Origin: Streptomyces griseoloalbus
Lineage (GTDB): Bacteria; Actinomycetota; Actinomycetes; Streptomycetales; Streptomycetaceae
Reading direction: 5' to 3'
Assembly: GCA_014650015.1 (NCBI GenBank)
Contig: BMUD01000037.1
Coordinates: 1 to 39,376 of the forward strand
Length of the DNA: 39,376 nt
The notes under the pieces are model-generated. The model saw only the letters and a list, made by a program, of their open reading frames with translations, made no database searches and was not told where the DNA came from. Each line of letters begins with the position of its first letter. Within the stretch, counting starts at the first letter, position 1. Position numbers and translations under genes: made by a program. Shown here piece by piece: positions 1-8,170 of the stretch.

Positions 1-120
1 TTCTCAAGTAACCGATTCCGCGCCAGTCCGAGGACGGACACCCCCGACCCGGCCCCGACCCACCCACCACCCACAGGCGCTACACCGGCCCCCACCGAAG
101 CCGCACATGCGCCGCAGGCA
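1..120. repeat. Dispersed repeat element, copy A (inverted-repeat arm)
   Basis: Positions 1-120 are the reverse complement of 6665-6784 with about two mismatches by eye. A diverged copy in the same orientation lies at about 11360-11440. All three share the words CCGATTCCGCGCC (G for one C in the 6.7-kb copy), GACCCGGCCCCG and ACAGGCGCT. The element runs off the left edge of the window. It has no convincing coding content: the minus-strand reading frames through it are Cys/Arg/Gly-rich translations of the repeat. Confidence 0.85.
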
Positions 121-129
121 GACAACCCT

Positions 130-256
130 CACCCCCACCGAACCGAACACCGCACCGCAGCCGCTACAACAGCACCCACCAAACCGAACGCCCCGCCGCA
201 GGCAGACACCCCGCACCCCCACCGAACCGAACGCCGCACCGCAGGCAGACGACGCG
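130..256. repeat. 43-bp tandem repeat, three units (copy A)
   Basis: Three head-to-tail units occupy 130-172 (43 bp), 173-213 (41 bp) and 214-256 (43 bp), each opening with CACCC(C/A)CC and containing ACCGAAC and CCGCAGGCAGAC-like words. A diverged array with the same period lies at 11441-11613. The array stops just before the stop codon of the minus-strand biotin ligase gene (272), so it forms that gene's 3' flank. The units abut without spacers, so this is not a CRISPR array. Confidence 0.8.
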
Positions 257-271
257 CACCCCCGCGGAGCG

Positions 272-1147
272 TCACGCGCCCCCAGCCGGGCGCAGGTGCA
301 CGATGTCCCCCGCCCCCACCGGCTCCTGCACCCCCTCCCGCGTAGCCAGCACCAACCGCCCGTCCCCGTCCACCGCAACCGCCTCCCCCACCAGCGCCCG
401 ATCCCCCGGCAACTCCGCCCGCACCACCCGCCCGAGCGTCGCGCACCCCGCCGCATACGTCTCCTGCAAGCCGCACGCCCCCGCGTCTCCCCCGGCCTCC
501 CGCCACCGCCCGTACCACTCCTCCAGCGCCCGCAGCATCCCCCGCAGCAGCGGATCCCGGTCCGTACTCACCGCGCCCGCCAACGCCAACGACCCCGCCG
601 TCGGCACCGGCAGCTCATCCGCCCGCAGGCTCACATTGATCCCGACGCCCACGACGACACCCCCTTCCCCGGCCCCCTCCGCGAGGATCCCCCCGGCCTT
701 GCGCTCCTCTCCCCCCACCGTCACCAGCACATCGTTCGGCCACTTCAGCGCCGTATCGACCCCGGCAGCCCGCGACAGACCCGTGGCCACCGCGACCCCC
801 GTCAGCAACGGCAGCCACCCCCACCGATCCACCGGCACCTCCCGAGGCGTGAGCAGCACGGAGAAGAACAACCCGGACCGAGCGGGCGCACTCCACTGCC
901 GATCAAGCCGCCCCCGCCCGGCGGTCTGCTCCTCCGCGACAAGGACGGCCCCTTCCCTCACCGCCCCCGAGACAGCCCGTGCCACCAGGTCGGTATTGGT
1001 CGATCCCGTCCGCTGCACCACATCCACCTGTGACCACAGCGCCCCCTCCCGCACCAGCCCCCGCCTCAACGCGCCCGCGTTGAGCGGCGGCCGCTCCAGG
1101 TCGGACCAACGGCTCCCGTTCGGATCTGATGCATCTCTCGGCGTCAT
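272..1147 (-). CDS. birA: Biotin--[acetyl-CoA-carboxylase] ligase (BirA)
   Basis: A cytoplasmic enzyme that activates biotin with ATP and attaches it to the biotin-carrier lysine of carboxylases such as AccA2 in this window. The 291-residue product shows the family signature: TGSTNTDLVA for biotinyl-AMP binding, EEQTAGRGRLDRQW (GRGRxxRxW), LKWPNDVLV with the conserved KWPND lysine, GGILAE, and GVGINVS, then a small C-terminal domain. There is no N-terminal DNA-binding domain like that of E. coli BirA, so it should be a ligase only, not a repressor. ATG 1147 is chosen over the upstream in-frame ATG (1201) because a -10-like TAGGGT (1155-1160, minus strand) ends 7 nt before it, giving a leaderless start. 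It is divergent from pccB, whose partner subunit needs biotinylation. Confidence 0.93.
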   Translation of the reverse strand: MTPRDASDPNGSRWSDLERPPLNAGALRRGLVREGALWSQVDVVQRTGSTNTDLVARAVSGAVREGAVLVAEEQTAGRGRLDRQWSAPARSGLFFSVLLTPREVPVDRWGWLPLLTGVAVATGLSRAAGVDTALKWPNDVLVTVGGEERKAGGILAEGAGEGGVVVGVGINVSLRADELPVPTAGSLALAGAVSTDRDPLLRGMLRALEEWYGRWREAGGDAGACGLQETYAAGCATLGRVVRAELPGDRALVGEAVAVDGDGRLVLATREGVQEPVGAGDIVHLRPAGGA

Positions 1148-1257
1148 GCAAGCCACCCTAGGTGTGGTAAACGCCGCACTGCCGAAGCGCAGGCCCCCCA
1201 CTACGCTACGGATGAGTAACCGTCCCCCCTTTTGAGCAGGCAGGGAGCCGCATCCCG

Positions 1258-2847
1258 ATGTCCGAGCCGGAAGAGCAGCAGCCTGACATTCACACGACCG
1301 CGGGCAAGCTCGCGGATCTCACGCGTCGTATCGAAGAGGCGACGCACGCCGGCTCCGCACGCGCCGTCGAAAAACAGCATGCCAAGGGCAAGCTGACGGC
1401 CCGTGAGCGGATCGACCTCCTGCTCGACGAGGGCTCCTTCGTCGAGCTGGACGAGTTCGCCCGGCACCGCTCCACCAACTTCGGCCTCGACGCCAACCGC
1501 CCCTACGGCGACGGCGTCGTCACCGGCTACGGCACGGTCGACGGCCGCCCGGTCGCCGTCTTCTCCCAGGACTTCACCGTCTTCGGCGGAGCCCTCGGCG
1601 AGGTCTACGGGCAGAAGATCGTCAAGGTCATGGACTTCGCCCTGAAGACCGGCTGCCCGGTCATCGGCATCAACGACTCCGGCGGCGCCCGCATCCAGGA
1701 AGGCGTAGCCTCCCTCGGCGCGTACGGCGAGATCTTCCGCCGCAACACCCACGCCTCCGGCGTGATCCCACAGATCAGCCTGGTCGTCGGCCCGTGCGCG
1801 GGCGGCGCGGTCTACTCCCCCGCGATCACCGACTTCACGATCATGGTCGACCAGACCTCGCACATGTTCATCACCGGCCCGGACGTCATCAAGACGGTCA
1901 CCGGTGAGGACGTCGGTTTCGAGGAACTCGGCGGCGCCCGCACGCACAACACCGCCTCGGGCGTGGCCCACCACATGGCCGGCGACGAGAAGGACGCCAT
2001 CGAGTACGTCAAGCAGCTCCTGTCGTACCTGCCGTCCAACAACCTCTCCGACCCCCCGGTCTTCCCGGAAGAGGCGGACCTGACGATCACCGACGAGGAC
2101 CGCGAACTCGACACGCTCGTCCCCGACTCGGCGAACCAGCCCTACGACATGCACACCGTCATCGAGCACATCCTCGACGACTCCGAGTTCTTCGAGACGC
2201 AGCCGCTGTTCGCCCCGAACATCCTCACCGGCTACGGCCGCGTGGAGGGCCGCCCCGTCGGCATCGTCGCCAACCAGCCGATGCAGTTCGCCGGCTGCCT
2301 GGACATCACCGCCTCGGAGAAGGCGGCCCGCTTCGTCCGCACCTGCGACGCCTTCAACATCCCGGTCATCACCTTCGTCGACGTCCCCGGCTTCCTGCCC
2401 GGCGTGGACCAGGAGCACGACGGCATCATCCGGCGCGGCGCCAAGCTGATCTACGCCTACGCCGAAGCGACCGTCCCGCTGATCACCGTCATCACCCGCA
2501 AGGCGTTCGGCGGCGCCTACGACGTCATGGGCTCCAAGCACCTGGGCGCCGACCTCAACCTGGCCTGGCCGACGGCCCAGATCGCGGTGATGGGCGCGCA
2601 GGGCGCCGTCAACATCCTGCACCGCCGCACCATCGCCGAGTCGGACGACCCGGAGGAGACCCGCGCCCGGCTGATGCAGGAGTACGAGGACGCCCTCCTC
2701 AACCCCTACGTCGCGGCCGAGCGCGGCTACGTCGACGCGGTGATCATGCCGTCCGACACCCGCCGCCACATCGTCCGCGGTCTGCGTCAGCTGCGTACGA
2801 AGCGGGAATCCCTGCCCCCGAAGAAGCACGGCAACATCCCCCTGTAA
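1258..2847 (+). CDS. pccB: Propionyl-CoA carboxylase beta (carboxyltransferase) subunit
   Basis: Transfers CO2 from carboxybiotin to propionyl-CoA (possibly also acetyl-CoA), giving methylmalonyl-CoA for polyketide and fatty acid synthesis. The 529-residue product is full length, with paired crotonase-like carboxyltransferase domains: the N-terminal half has [26 protein letters not shown] and [12 protein letters not shown]; the C-terminal half has [22 protein letters not shown] and a C-terminal RQLRTKRE. The subunit layout (separate beta, small epsilon, biotinylated alpha) is the actinobacterial acyl-CoA carboxylase type. ATG 1258 follows a GGGAG at about 1244. The epsilon gene begins 9 nt after the stop. 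The 1148-1257 gap is a divergent promoter region shared with birA; TACGCT at 1202 is a possible -10. Substrate choice is inferred from similarity and from the pccE neighbour. Confidence 0.95.
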   Translation: MSEPEEQQPDIHTTAGKLADLTRRIEEATHAGSARAVEKQHAKGKLTARERIDLLLDEGSFVELDEFARHRSTNFGLDANRPYGDGVVTGYGTVDGRPVAVFSQDFTVFGGALGEVYGQKIVKVMDFALKTGCPVIGINDSGGARIQEGVASLGAYGEIFRRNTHASGVIPQISLVVGPCAGGAVYSPAITDFTIMVDQTSHMFITGPDVIKTVTGEDVGFEELGGARTHNTASGVAHHMAGDEKDAIEYVKQLLSYLPSNNLSDPPVFPEEADLTITDEDRELDTLVPDSANQPYDMHTVIEHILDDSEFFETQPLFAPNILTGYGRVEGRPVGIVANQPMQFAGCLDITASEKAARFVRTCDAFNIPVITFVDVPGFLPGVDQEHDGIIRRGAKLIYAYAEATVPLITVITRKAFGGAYDVMGSKHLGADLNLAWPTAQIAVMGAQGAVNILHRRTIAESDDPEETRARLMQEYEDALLNPYVAAERGYVDAVIMPSDTRRHIVRGLRQLRTKRESLPPKKHGNIPL

Positions 2848-2856
2848 GGAGCCGAT

Positions 2857-3063
2857 GTGATCAAGGTCGTACGGGGCAACCCGACCCCGGAGGAGCTGGC
2901 CGCCGCACTGGCGGTGGTTCGCGCGCGCGCCGCGGCGGCGTCCGCCATACCGTCCGGCGCGCCCGCTCCCCGCGACTCCTGGTCCGACCCGTCCCGCGTC
3001 GCCGCCCGCCGTCTGCCCCAGCCGGGGCCGGCGTCCTGGACGCGCACTTACTGGCCGAGCTAG
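2857..3063 (+). CDS. pccE: Acyl-CoA carboxylase epsilon subunit
   Basis: A 68-residue protein starting IKVVRGNPTPEELAAALAV, the hallmark N-terminus of the actinobacterial epsilon subunit, which bridges and stabilises the alpha-beta carboxylase complex. The middle is Ala/Arg-rich, and the C-terminus PGPASWTRTYWPS ends in the aromatic motif usual for the family. The GTG start is 9 nt after the pccB stop, with AAGGAGC at 2847-2853 as ribosome binding site. Co-transcription and co-assembly with pccB are very likely. A strong hairpin follows the stop codon. Confidence 0.92.
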   Translation: MIKVVRGNPTPEELAAALAVVRARAAAASAIPSGAPAPRDSWSDPSRVAARRLPQPGPASWTRTYWPS

Positions 3064-3077
3064 CGGCGAACCCCCGA

Positions 3078-3118
3078 CGGCGCGGGGCCGGACCGAGGTG
3101 CGCCTCGGCCCCGCGCCG
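3078..3118 (+). terminator. Hairpin after pccB-pccE
   Basis: Arms 3078-3089 and 3107-3118 are perfectly complementary over 12 bp (CGGCGCGGGGCC with its complement), and an inner GAGG/CCTC pair sits in the loop. It begins 14 nt after the pccE stop. There is no U-tract, as is usual for Streptomyces terminators. Confidence 0.75.
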
Positions 3119-3121
3119 GCT

Positions 3122-3202
3122 CACGGTGCCGCGCCCCCCTGCACGGTGCCGCGCCCCGTGCCGCACCGTGCCGCACCGTGCCGCGCCCCCGCCGCACCGT
3201 GC
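3122..3202. repeat. Short direct repeats of CGTGCCGCAC type
   Basis: The gap after the pccE terminator holds several copies of the words GCACGGTGCCGCG and CGTGCCGCAC, some head to tail. No open frame is supported here. It looks like a local low-complexity expansion. Confidence 0.6.
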
Positions 3203-3221
3203 AGTGACCTGCACCTCAACT

Positions 3222-3237
3222 TGAGTACCCGTACTCA
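3222..3237. promoter_or_regulatory. 16-bp perfect palindrome (candidate operator)
   Basis: TGAGTAC-CC-GTACTCA is a perfect inverted repeat with a 2-bp centre. It ends 35 bp before the start codon of the small membrane protein at 3273, just upstream of where its -35 would fall. Dyads of this size often bind dimeric helix-turn-helix repressors. The protein that binds it cannot be told from the window. Confidence 0.5.
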
Positions 3238-3272
3238 GGCGCCGTCCCCGGGCCCAGTCGCACGCTGGTGGC

Positions 3273-3401
3273 ATGCTGTGGTCCGACCCCGAGAACGAAC
3301 CGCCCGAGGAACTGCGGGACACGCAGGAGATGCTGCGGCGGCTGGGCGTTCTCGTGGCGCTGGCCATGGTGCTCGCGATGCTCGTGATCGGCGTGAGGTG
3401 A
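3273..3401 (+). CDS. Small single-pass membrane protein
   Basis: A 42-residue protein of unknown function. It has an acidic N-terminus ([16 protein letters not shown]), a short amphipathic stretch with Arg22-Arg23, then one hydrophobic helix (about residues 24-40) ending in VIGVR. The frame has strong Streptomyces codon bias, and the product looks like a designed peptide rather than noise. CACGCT at 3261-3266 ends 6 nt before ATG, consistent with a leaderless start. The perfect palindrome at 3222-3237 lies just upstream. It sits between pccE and the Maf gene; that position suggests nothing certain about function. Confidence 0.65.
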   Translation: MLWSDPENEPPEELRDTQEMLRRLGVLVALAMVLAMLVIGVR

Positions 3402-3432
3402 GGCATCCGGGCGACGCCGATACGCTGACCGC

Positions 3433-4053
3433 ATGACAGATCAGCCGCGCCGCCGACTCGTGCTCGCCTCCCAGTCCCCCGCCCGGCTCGGACTGCTCCG
3501 CCAGGCCGGACTCGACCCCGAGGTGATCGTCAGCGGGGTCGACGAGGACGCCGTCACCGCCCCCACCCCCGCCGAACTGGCGCTCGCCCTGGCCGAGGCC
3601 AAGGCGTCCGTCGTCGCTGCGAAGCCCGAGGTCAAGGGCGCACTGGTGATCGGCTGCGACTCGGTGCTGGAACTGGACGGCCAGGCCCTCGGCAAGCCCG
3701 TGGACGCCGAGGAGGCCACCGCGCGCTGGAAGGCCATGCGCGGCCGCGCGGGCACCCTCCAGACCGGCCACTGCGTCTACGACACGCTCAGCGGCCGGTA
3801 CATCTCCGCCACCGCCTCCACCGTCGTCCGTTTCGGTGATCCCACGGACGAGGAGATCGCCGTCTACGTCGCCTCCGGCGAACCTCTCCACGTGGCCGGG
3901 GCCTTCACCCTGGACGGCCGCTCGGCCCCGTTCATCGACGGCATCGACGGCGACCACGGCAATGTGATCGGCATCAGCCTGCCCCTGGTACGCCGTCTGC
4001 TGGCCGAGCTGGGCGTCGGCATCACGGAGCTGTGGGCGCCGCCGGAGGCGTGA
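3433..4053 (+). CDS. Maf-like nucleoside triphosphate pyrophosphatase
   Basis: Hydrolyses non-canonical or modified NTPs to monophosphate and pyrophosphate in the cytoplasm (house-cleaning role), by homology to Maf/YhdE. The 206-residue product begins with the family motif [18 protein letters not shown] (usual SxxR), followed by SGVDEDA, then AxAKA in the helix, [10 protein letters not shown] (metal- and substrate-binding Asp), and [26 protein letters not shown] towards the end. Length is normal. TACGCT at 3421-3426 lies 6 nt before ATG and there is no Shine-Dalgarno sequence, so the mRNA is probably leaderless. The 3' end overlaps the convergent membrane protein gene by 32 nt. Confidence 0.9.
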   Translation: MTDQPRRRLVLASQSPARLGLLRQAGLDPEVIVSGVDEDAVTAPTPAELALALAEAKASVVAAKPEVKGALVIGCDSVLELDGQALGKPVDAEEATARWKAMRGRAGTLQTGHCVYDTLSGRYISATASTVVRFGDPTDEEIAVYVASGEPLHVAGAFTLDGRSAPFIDGIDGDHGNVIGISLPLVRRLLAELGVGITELWAPPEA

Positions 4054-4501
4054 GCGGTGTGCCGTCACCGCCGGTGCCGCCCTCGGGAGCGGTGCCGGCG
4101 GGTTCGCCGGGCCGGCCGTCGTACGTCATCAGCAGCAGCACGACGAGGCCGAGCACCACCACCATGAACAGGAACGCGGTCCAGCCGACCAGCCCCCACA
4201 CGAACGCGCCCAGCAGCCCGTGCACCACCGCGGCGCTGATCAGCACCACCCGGCCGAACCCGGCCGGCGCCCGGTCGCGCACGGCGACCAGCAGGGCCAC
4301 CACACCGCACAGGGCGAAGTAGAGCCCGAAGACGATCCCTCCAACCTTCGAGGACACCGACATCATGTGCGGGTCGAGACCGGCCAGCGACATGTCCTGC
4401 CGGTCGACGACGATGCCCAGGAACCAGTTCAGCCCCGCGATACCGAGTGCCTCGGCGAACAACACGAACGCCACGACCCATGCCACCGGTCTGCGCACCA
4501 C
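4022..4501 (-). CDS. Four-helix integral membrane protein of unknown function
   Basis: About 159 residues from the GTG at 4501. Four hydrophobic segments are evident: [22 protein letters not shown], the [21 protein letters not shown] region, [20 protein letters not shown] and the [16 protein letters not shown] region. They are followed by a Pro/Gly/Thr-rich cytoplasmic or exposed tail. I cannot name a function. The frame extends upstream to an ATG at 4642, but the N-terminal 47 residues of that version are not membrane-like and would cover the accA2 upstream region. The GTG at 4501 (or 4498) has a GGAAGTGGG-like ribosome site just upstream. It overlaps the 3' end of the Maf gene by 32 nt on the opposite strand. 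Confidence 0.7.
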   Translation of the reverse strand: MVRRPVAWVVAFVLFAEALGIAGLNWFLGIVVDRQDMSLAGLDPHMMSVSSKVGGIVFGLYFALCGVVALLVAVRDRAPAGFGRVVLISAAVVHGLLGAFVWGLVGWTAFLFMVVVLGLVVLLLMTYDGRPGEPAGTAPEGGTGGDGTPLTPPAAPTAP

Positions 4502-4830
4502 CGGTCCCCACCCACTTCCGAGCCCGACTGTGGTTACCCCGAGTATGTTCGGGACGTCGCGAAGGCTACTAACGGGTAAACCTCGGTACAAGGGTCCGGC
4601 GGAGGGCAAAGAATCATTGGGCCATTCGTAGGGACTCCACAAAGAAACCGAGTGGGCCGCAGCACGCTCTTACAGAGACCTTGACCACATGGGACGGCTA
4701 GGGTTTCCGGGGAAAGACCAGCGCACCCTGGTGCGACAAGGGATTTCCCGGGTCGAGCAAGCCTCGTATCACGCTCCGTGTGGGCAAGCTCACCAATGGG
4801 GACGGGTCGAAGTGTCGTGTCGGCTGTCCC

Positions 4831-4857
4831 TAAACTCGGCTTGTTTCAAGGAGGGAG
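4831..4857 (+). promoter_or_regulatory. accA2 -10 element and ribosome binding site
   Basis: TAAACT (4831-4836) is a good housekeeping -10. AAGGAGGGAG (4848-4857) is a near-perfect Shine-Dalgarno sequence 8 nt before the GTG at 4866. I see no strong -35. The 4502-4830 stretch upstream also has TTGACC at 4681, but it lacks a well-spaced -10. Confidence 0.5.
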
Positions 4858-4865
4858 CCTCAATC

Positions 4866-6638
4866 GTGCGCAAGGTGCTCATCGCCAACCGTGGCGAAAT
4901 CGCTGTCCGCGTGGCCCGGGCCTGCCGGGATGCCGGAATCGCGAGCGTTGCCGTCTACGCCGACCCGGACCGGGACGCTCTGCATGTCCGCGCCGCGGAT
5001 GAGGCGTTCGCCCTGGGCGGTGACACTCCGGCCACCAGTTACCTCGACATGGACAAGGTGCTGAAGGCCGCGCGTGAGTCGGGTGCCGACGCCGTCCACC
5101 CGGGCTACGGCTTCCTCTCCGAGAACGCCGAGTTCGCCCAGGCGGTACTGGACGCGGGCCTCATCTGGATCGGCCCGCCGCCGCAGGCCATCCGCGACCT
5201 CGGTGACAAGGTCGCCGCCCGGCACATCGCCCAGCGCGCCGGCGCCCCGCTGGTGGCGGGCACGCCGGACCCGGTGTCCGGCGCGGACGAGGTCGTCGCG
5301 TTCGCCGAGGAGCACGGTCTGCCGATCGCCATCAAGGCGGCCTTCGGTGGTGGCGGCCGCGGTCTGAAGGTGGCGCGGACGCTGGAGGAGGTGCCGGAGC
5401 TCTACGACTCGGCCGTCCGTGAGGCCGTCGCCGCGTTCGGGCGCGGCGAGTGCTTCGTCGAGCGGTACCTGGACAAGCCGCGGCACGTGGAGACCCAGTG
5501 CCTGGCCGACCGCCACGGCAACGTGGTCGTCGTCTCCACGCGTGACTGCTCCCTCCAGCGCCGCCACCAGAAGCTGGTCGAGGAGGCTCCGGCGCCGTTC
5601 CTGTCCGAGGCGCAGGTCGCCGAGCTGTACTCGGCCTCGAAGGCCATCCTCAAGGAGGCCGGTTACGTCGGTGCCGGCACCGTGGAGTTCCTGGTCGGCG
5701 TCGACGGCACGATCTCGTTCCTGGAGGTGAACACCCGTCTCCAGGTGGAGCACCCGGTGACCGAGGAGGTCGCCGGCATCGACCTGGTGCGGGAGATGTT
5801 CCGCATCGCGGACGGTGAGGAGCTGGGCTACGACGACCCGCCGCTGCGGGGCCACTCGTTCGAGTTCCGCATCAACGGTGAGGACCCGGGGCGCAACTTC
5901 CTCCCGGCGCCCGGGACGGTCACGAAGTTCGCCGCGCCGTCGGGGCCGGGTGTGCGTCTGGACGCGGGTGTGGAGTCCGGTTCGGTCATCGGCCCGGCGT
6001 GGGACTCGCTGCTGGCCAAGCTGATCGTCACCGGTCGCACGCGCAAGGAGGCGCTGGAGCGGGCCGCGCGTGCGCTGGCGGAGTTCGAGGTCGAGGGCAT
6101 GGCCACGGCGATCCCGTTCCACCGCGCGGTGGTGAAGGACCCGGCGTTCGCCCCCGAACTCACCGGTTCGGCAGAACCGTTCACGGTCCACACCCGCTGG
6201 ATCGAGACCGGGTTCGTCAACGAGATCAAGCCGTTCGCTGCCGCCGTGGACGCCGAGGCCGAGGAGGAGGCGGGCCGCGAGACGGTCGTCGTCGAGGTCG
6301 GCGGCAAGCGCCTGGAGGTGTCCCTGCCCGTCTCGCTCGGCATGTCCCTGGCCCGTACGGGTCTGGCGGCGGGCGCGAAGCCGAAGCGGCGGGCGGCGAA
6401 GAAGTCCGGCCCGGCGGCTTCGGGCGACACTCTGGCCTCTCCGATGCAGGGCACGATCGTCAAGATCGCGGTGGAGGAGGGGCAGGAGGTCAAGGAGGGC
6501 GACCTGGTCGTCGTCCTGGAGGCCATGAAGATGGAGCAGCCCATCAACGCCCACAGGTCGGGCACGGTCAAGGGTCTGAGCGCGGAGGTGGGGTCGTCGG
6601 TCACCTCGGGCGCGGCGATCTGCGAGATCAAGGACTGA
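4866..6638 (+). CDS. accA2: Acetyl-/propionyl-CoA carboxylase alpha subunit (biotin carboxylase + BCCP)
   Basis: A 590-residue protein carrying the first half-reaction: ATP- and bicarbonate-dependent carboxylation of its own biotin, for use by PccB-type carboxyltransferases. The N-terminal biotin carboxylase domain starts [20 protein letters not shown]. It contains the ATP-grasp glycine loop [49 protein letters not shown] and [18 protein letters not shown]. The C-terminal BCCP domain has the biotinylation motif [10 protein letters not shown] near residue 558. The length matches actinobacterial AccA/BccA proteins. The GTG start is fixed by an excellent Shine-Dalgarno sequence; the longer in-frame ATG at 4689 reads through the promoter. 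Biotinylation should be by the BirA encoded at 272-1147. A strong hairpin follows 12 nt after the stop. Confidence 0.95.
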   Translation: MRKVLIANRGEIAVRVARACRDAGIASVAVYADPDRDALHVRAADEAFALGGDTPATSYLDMDKVLKAARESGADAVHPGYGFLSENAEFAQAVLDAGLIWIGPPPQAIRDLGDKVAARHIAQRAGAPLVAGTPDPVSGADEVVAFAEEHGLPIAIKAAFGGGGRGLKVARTLEEVPELYDSAVREAVAAFGRGECFVERYLDKPRHVETQCLADRHGNVVVVSTRDCSLQRRHQKLVEEAPAPFLSEAQVAELYSASKAILKEAGYVGAGTVEFLVGVDGTISFLEVNTRLQVEHPVTEEVAGIDLVREMFRIADGEELGYDDPPLRGHSFEFRINGEDPGRNFLPAPGTVTKFAAPSGPGVRLDAGVESGSVIGPAWDSLLAKLIVTGRTRKEALERAARALAEFEVEGMATAIPFHRAVVKDPAFAPELTGSAEPFTVHTRWIETGFVNEIKPFAAAVDAEAEEEAGRETVVVEVGGKRLEVSLPVSLGMSLARTGLAAGAKPKRRAAKKSGPAASGDTLASPMQGTIVKIAVEEGQEVKEGDLVVVLEAMKMEQPINAHRSGTVKGLSAEVGSSVTSGAAICEIKD

Positions 6639-6649
6639 CTCCGTACGAG

Positions 6650-6685
6650 GCCGCACATGCGCCATGCCTGCGGCGCATGTGCGGC
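6650..6685 (+). terminator. 14-bp perfect hairpin after accA2
   Basis: Arms 6650-6663 (GCCGCACATGCGCC) and 6672-6685 are perfectly complementary with an 8-nt loop, 12 nt after the accA2 stop. The right arm is also the end of dispersed repeat copy B (6665-6784), so the terminator may have been built by the arrival of that repeat. Confidence 0.75.
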
Positions 6686-6784
6686 TTCGGTGGGGGCCGC
6701 TGTAGCGCCTGTGGGTGGTGGGTGGGTCGGGGCCGGGTCGGGGGTGTCCGTCCTCGGACTGGCGCGCAATCGGTTACTTGAGAA
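6665..6784. repeat. Dispersed repeat element, copy B (inverted-repeat arm)
   Basis: Reverse complement of 1-120 with about two differences. The two copies frame the birA-pccB-accA2 block as a roughly 6.5-kb inverted-repeat interval. Unlike copies A and C it has no tandem 43-bp array, only a single truncated unit that forms the accA2 hairpin. Confidence 0.85.
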
Positions 6785-6990
6785 GCGGGGGGTGCGGACG
6801 CGCCAGCCACTGCGGGCGAACACCCCCGCCCCGTCCCCTTCGCGCCGTACGCGGCCATCGCCGCTACCGCGGGCAGCCACTGCCGCCCACTGCGGGCAGT
6901 CGTGCCGCTGGGGCGATGGGGGTCCCCCCGCTCGAGCGAAGCCGAGAGTGGGGGAGGGTGGGCGCGGCGGCACCCCGCCAGCACCGGGCA
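6785..6990. repeat. Outer half of repeat copy B, with a ubiquitous hairpin insert
   Basis: Related in inverted orientation to about 11150-11360 (shared CCCCGTCCCCTTCGCGCCG, TACGCGGCC and GGGCGCGGCGGCA). It also contains, at 6922-6953, a stem-loop with arms TCCCCCCGCTC and GAGAGTGGGGGA around GAGCGAAGCC. From experience this motif is scattered through intergenic regions of many Streptomyces. The gap 6786-7052 has no supported gene; it lies downstream of the minus-strand DeoR gene, so the hairpin could end its transcript. Confidence 0.65.
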
Positions 6991-7052
6991 GCAGGCACAA
7001 ATCACCCCGCATCCCGCACCAGGAATCAAGGGCCCGGCCCGCGCAGCGACCC

Positions 7053-8027
7053 TCACCGCCGCCGCAGATCCGCCACCCGCGCCGCCCGCTCCGCCCGCTC
7101 CGCGCCAGCGGCCTGCTCCGCCCCCAACCCCACCGCCGCCGACCGAAGCCCCGGCCCCTGACGCCGCGGCCCGGGCACCGGCACATCCCGGCGCTGCTGG
7201 CGCGCCGTCGGGGGCCCCTCACCCCCCGCGCCCGCGGAACCCCCCGGCGCGCCGGCCACGGCGATCTGCACACCCTGATCGGCGAGCGCCTGAAGCTCCG
7301 TCGCCGCACGGTCGTCGTGTGCGGGCGGCTCGTCCGTCACCAGACGCGTGATCAGATCCGTCGGCACCGTCTGGAACATGGTGTCGGTACCGAGCTTGGT
7401 GTGATCGGCGAGGACGACCACCTCCGCCGCGGCCTGCACCAGCGCCCGGTCGACCGAGGCCGACAGCATGTTGGACGTGGACATCCCGCGCTCGGCGGTC
7501 AGGCCGCTCCCGGAGAGGAAGGCCCTGGACACCCGCAGCCCCTGGAGGGACTGCTCGGCGCCACTGCCGACGAGGGCGTAGTTCGAACCGCGGAGCGTAC
7601 CGCCGGTCATCACGACCTCCACCCGGTTGGCGTGGGCCAGTGCCTGGGCCACGAGGAGGGAATTGGTGACGACGGTCAGCCCGGGCACCCGGGCCAGCCG
7701 GCGTGCCAGTTCCTGCGTGGTGGTACCCGCGCCGACCACGATGGCCTCGCCCTCTTCCACGAAGTTCGCGGCGAGGTCGGCGATGGCGGTCTTCTCGGCG
7801 GTCGCGAGATGTGACTTCTGCGGAAAACCGGACTCTCGCGTGAAACCGCCCGGGAGTACCGCACCGCCGTGCCGGCGGTCGAGGAGTCCTTCTGCCTCCA
7901 GCGCGCGCACGTCCCGCCGTACGGTCACTTCGGAGGTCTGGACGACGCGGGCGAGCTCACGGAGCGACACGGCCCCGTTCGCTCGCACCATTTCGAGGAT
8001 CAATTGGCGACGTTCTGCAGCGAACAC
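7053..8027 (-). CDS. DeoR-family transcriptional regulator
   Basis: A 324-residue regulator. The N-terminal winged helix (about residues 1-57) has RRQLILEMVRANGAVSLREL, TSEVTVRRDVRALEAEGLL and the family tail DRRHGGAV. A sugar-phosphate-sensing DeoRC domain follows, with VGAGTTTQELARRL, TNSLLVAQAL, VMTGGTLRGSNYALVG and VVLADHTKLG. The last 60-70 residues are Gly/Ala/Arg-rich and look disordered, an odd extension for the family. GTG 8027 has TACTGT (8035-8040) ending 7 nt before it, so it is probably leaderless. Its neighbours are nucleoside and deoxyribose genes, which makes a phosphosugar effector plausible, but its target is not shown by the sequence. A dyad in its promoter is a candidate autoregulatory site. 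Confidence 0.88.
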   Translation of the reverse strand: MFAAERRQLILEMVRANGAVSLRELARVVQTSEVTVRRDVRALEAEGLLDRRHGGAVLPGGFTRESGFPQKSHLATAEKTAIADLAANFVEEGEAIVVGAGTTTQELARRLARVPGLTVVTNSLLVAQALAHANRVEVVMTGGTLRGSNYALVGSGAEQSLQGLRVSRAFLSGSGLTAERGMSTSNMLSASVDRALVQAAAEVVVLADHTKLGTDTMFQTVPTDLITRLVTDEPPAHDDRAATELQALADQGVQIAVAGAPGGSAGAGGEGPPTARQQRRDVPVPGPRRQGPGLRSAAVGLGAEQAAGAERAERAARVADLRRR

Positions 8028-8059
8028 GAAACTGACAGTAACGCCAGCGACCGTCTGCT

Positions 8060-8078
8060 TTCAGCAGTTTGCGCTGAA
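8060..8078. promoter_or_regulatory. TTCAGC-N7-GCTGAA dyad upstream of the DeoR gene
   Basis: Inverted repeat TTCAGC (8060-8065) and GCTGAA (8073-8078) lies 33-51 bp upstream of the DeoR start, over the expected -35 area. It differs from the CTACGCGCGTAG palindrome of the nucleoside genes. Autoregulation is an inference. Confidence 0.4.
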
Positions 8079-8170
8079 TAGCAGAAGTTGTTCGCACAGC
8101 ACCACAGCAAGTGGTATAAGCCTCGATGGGTGGCAACTCCCCGTGACCGTCGGGGAGTCGAGTCCGGCCG

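Noticed and set aside
4-518. Minus-strand open frames through the left-edge repeats, rich in Cys, Arg, Gly and Trp
   Set aside because: They are translations of the GC-rich repeat element and overlap birA antisense. The 43-bp period is not a multiple of three, and there is no ribosome site or recognisable domain.
4689-4865. An N-terminal extension of AccA2 from ATG 4689
   Set aside because: It would translate the promoter and ribosome site. The biotin carboxylase domain begins immediately at GTG 4866, and 590 residues is the family length.
7053-8027. Assigning the CTACGCGCGTAG operator to the DeoR-type regulator as fact
   Set aside because: The promoter of that gene has a different dyad and no copy of the palindrome; linkage alone does not establish the regulator.
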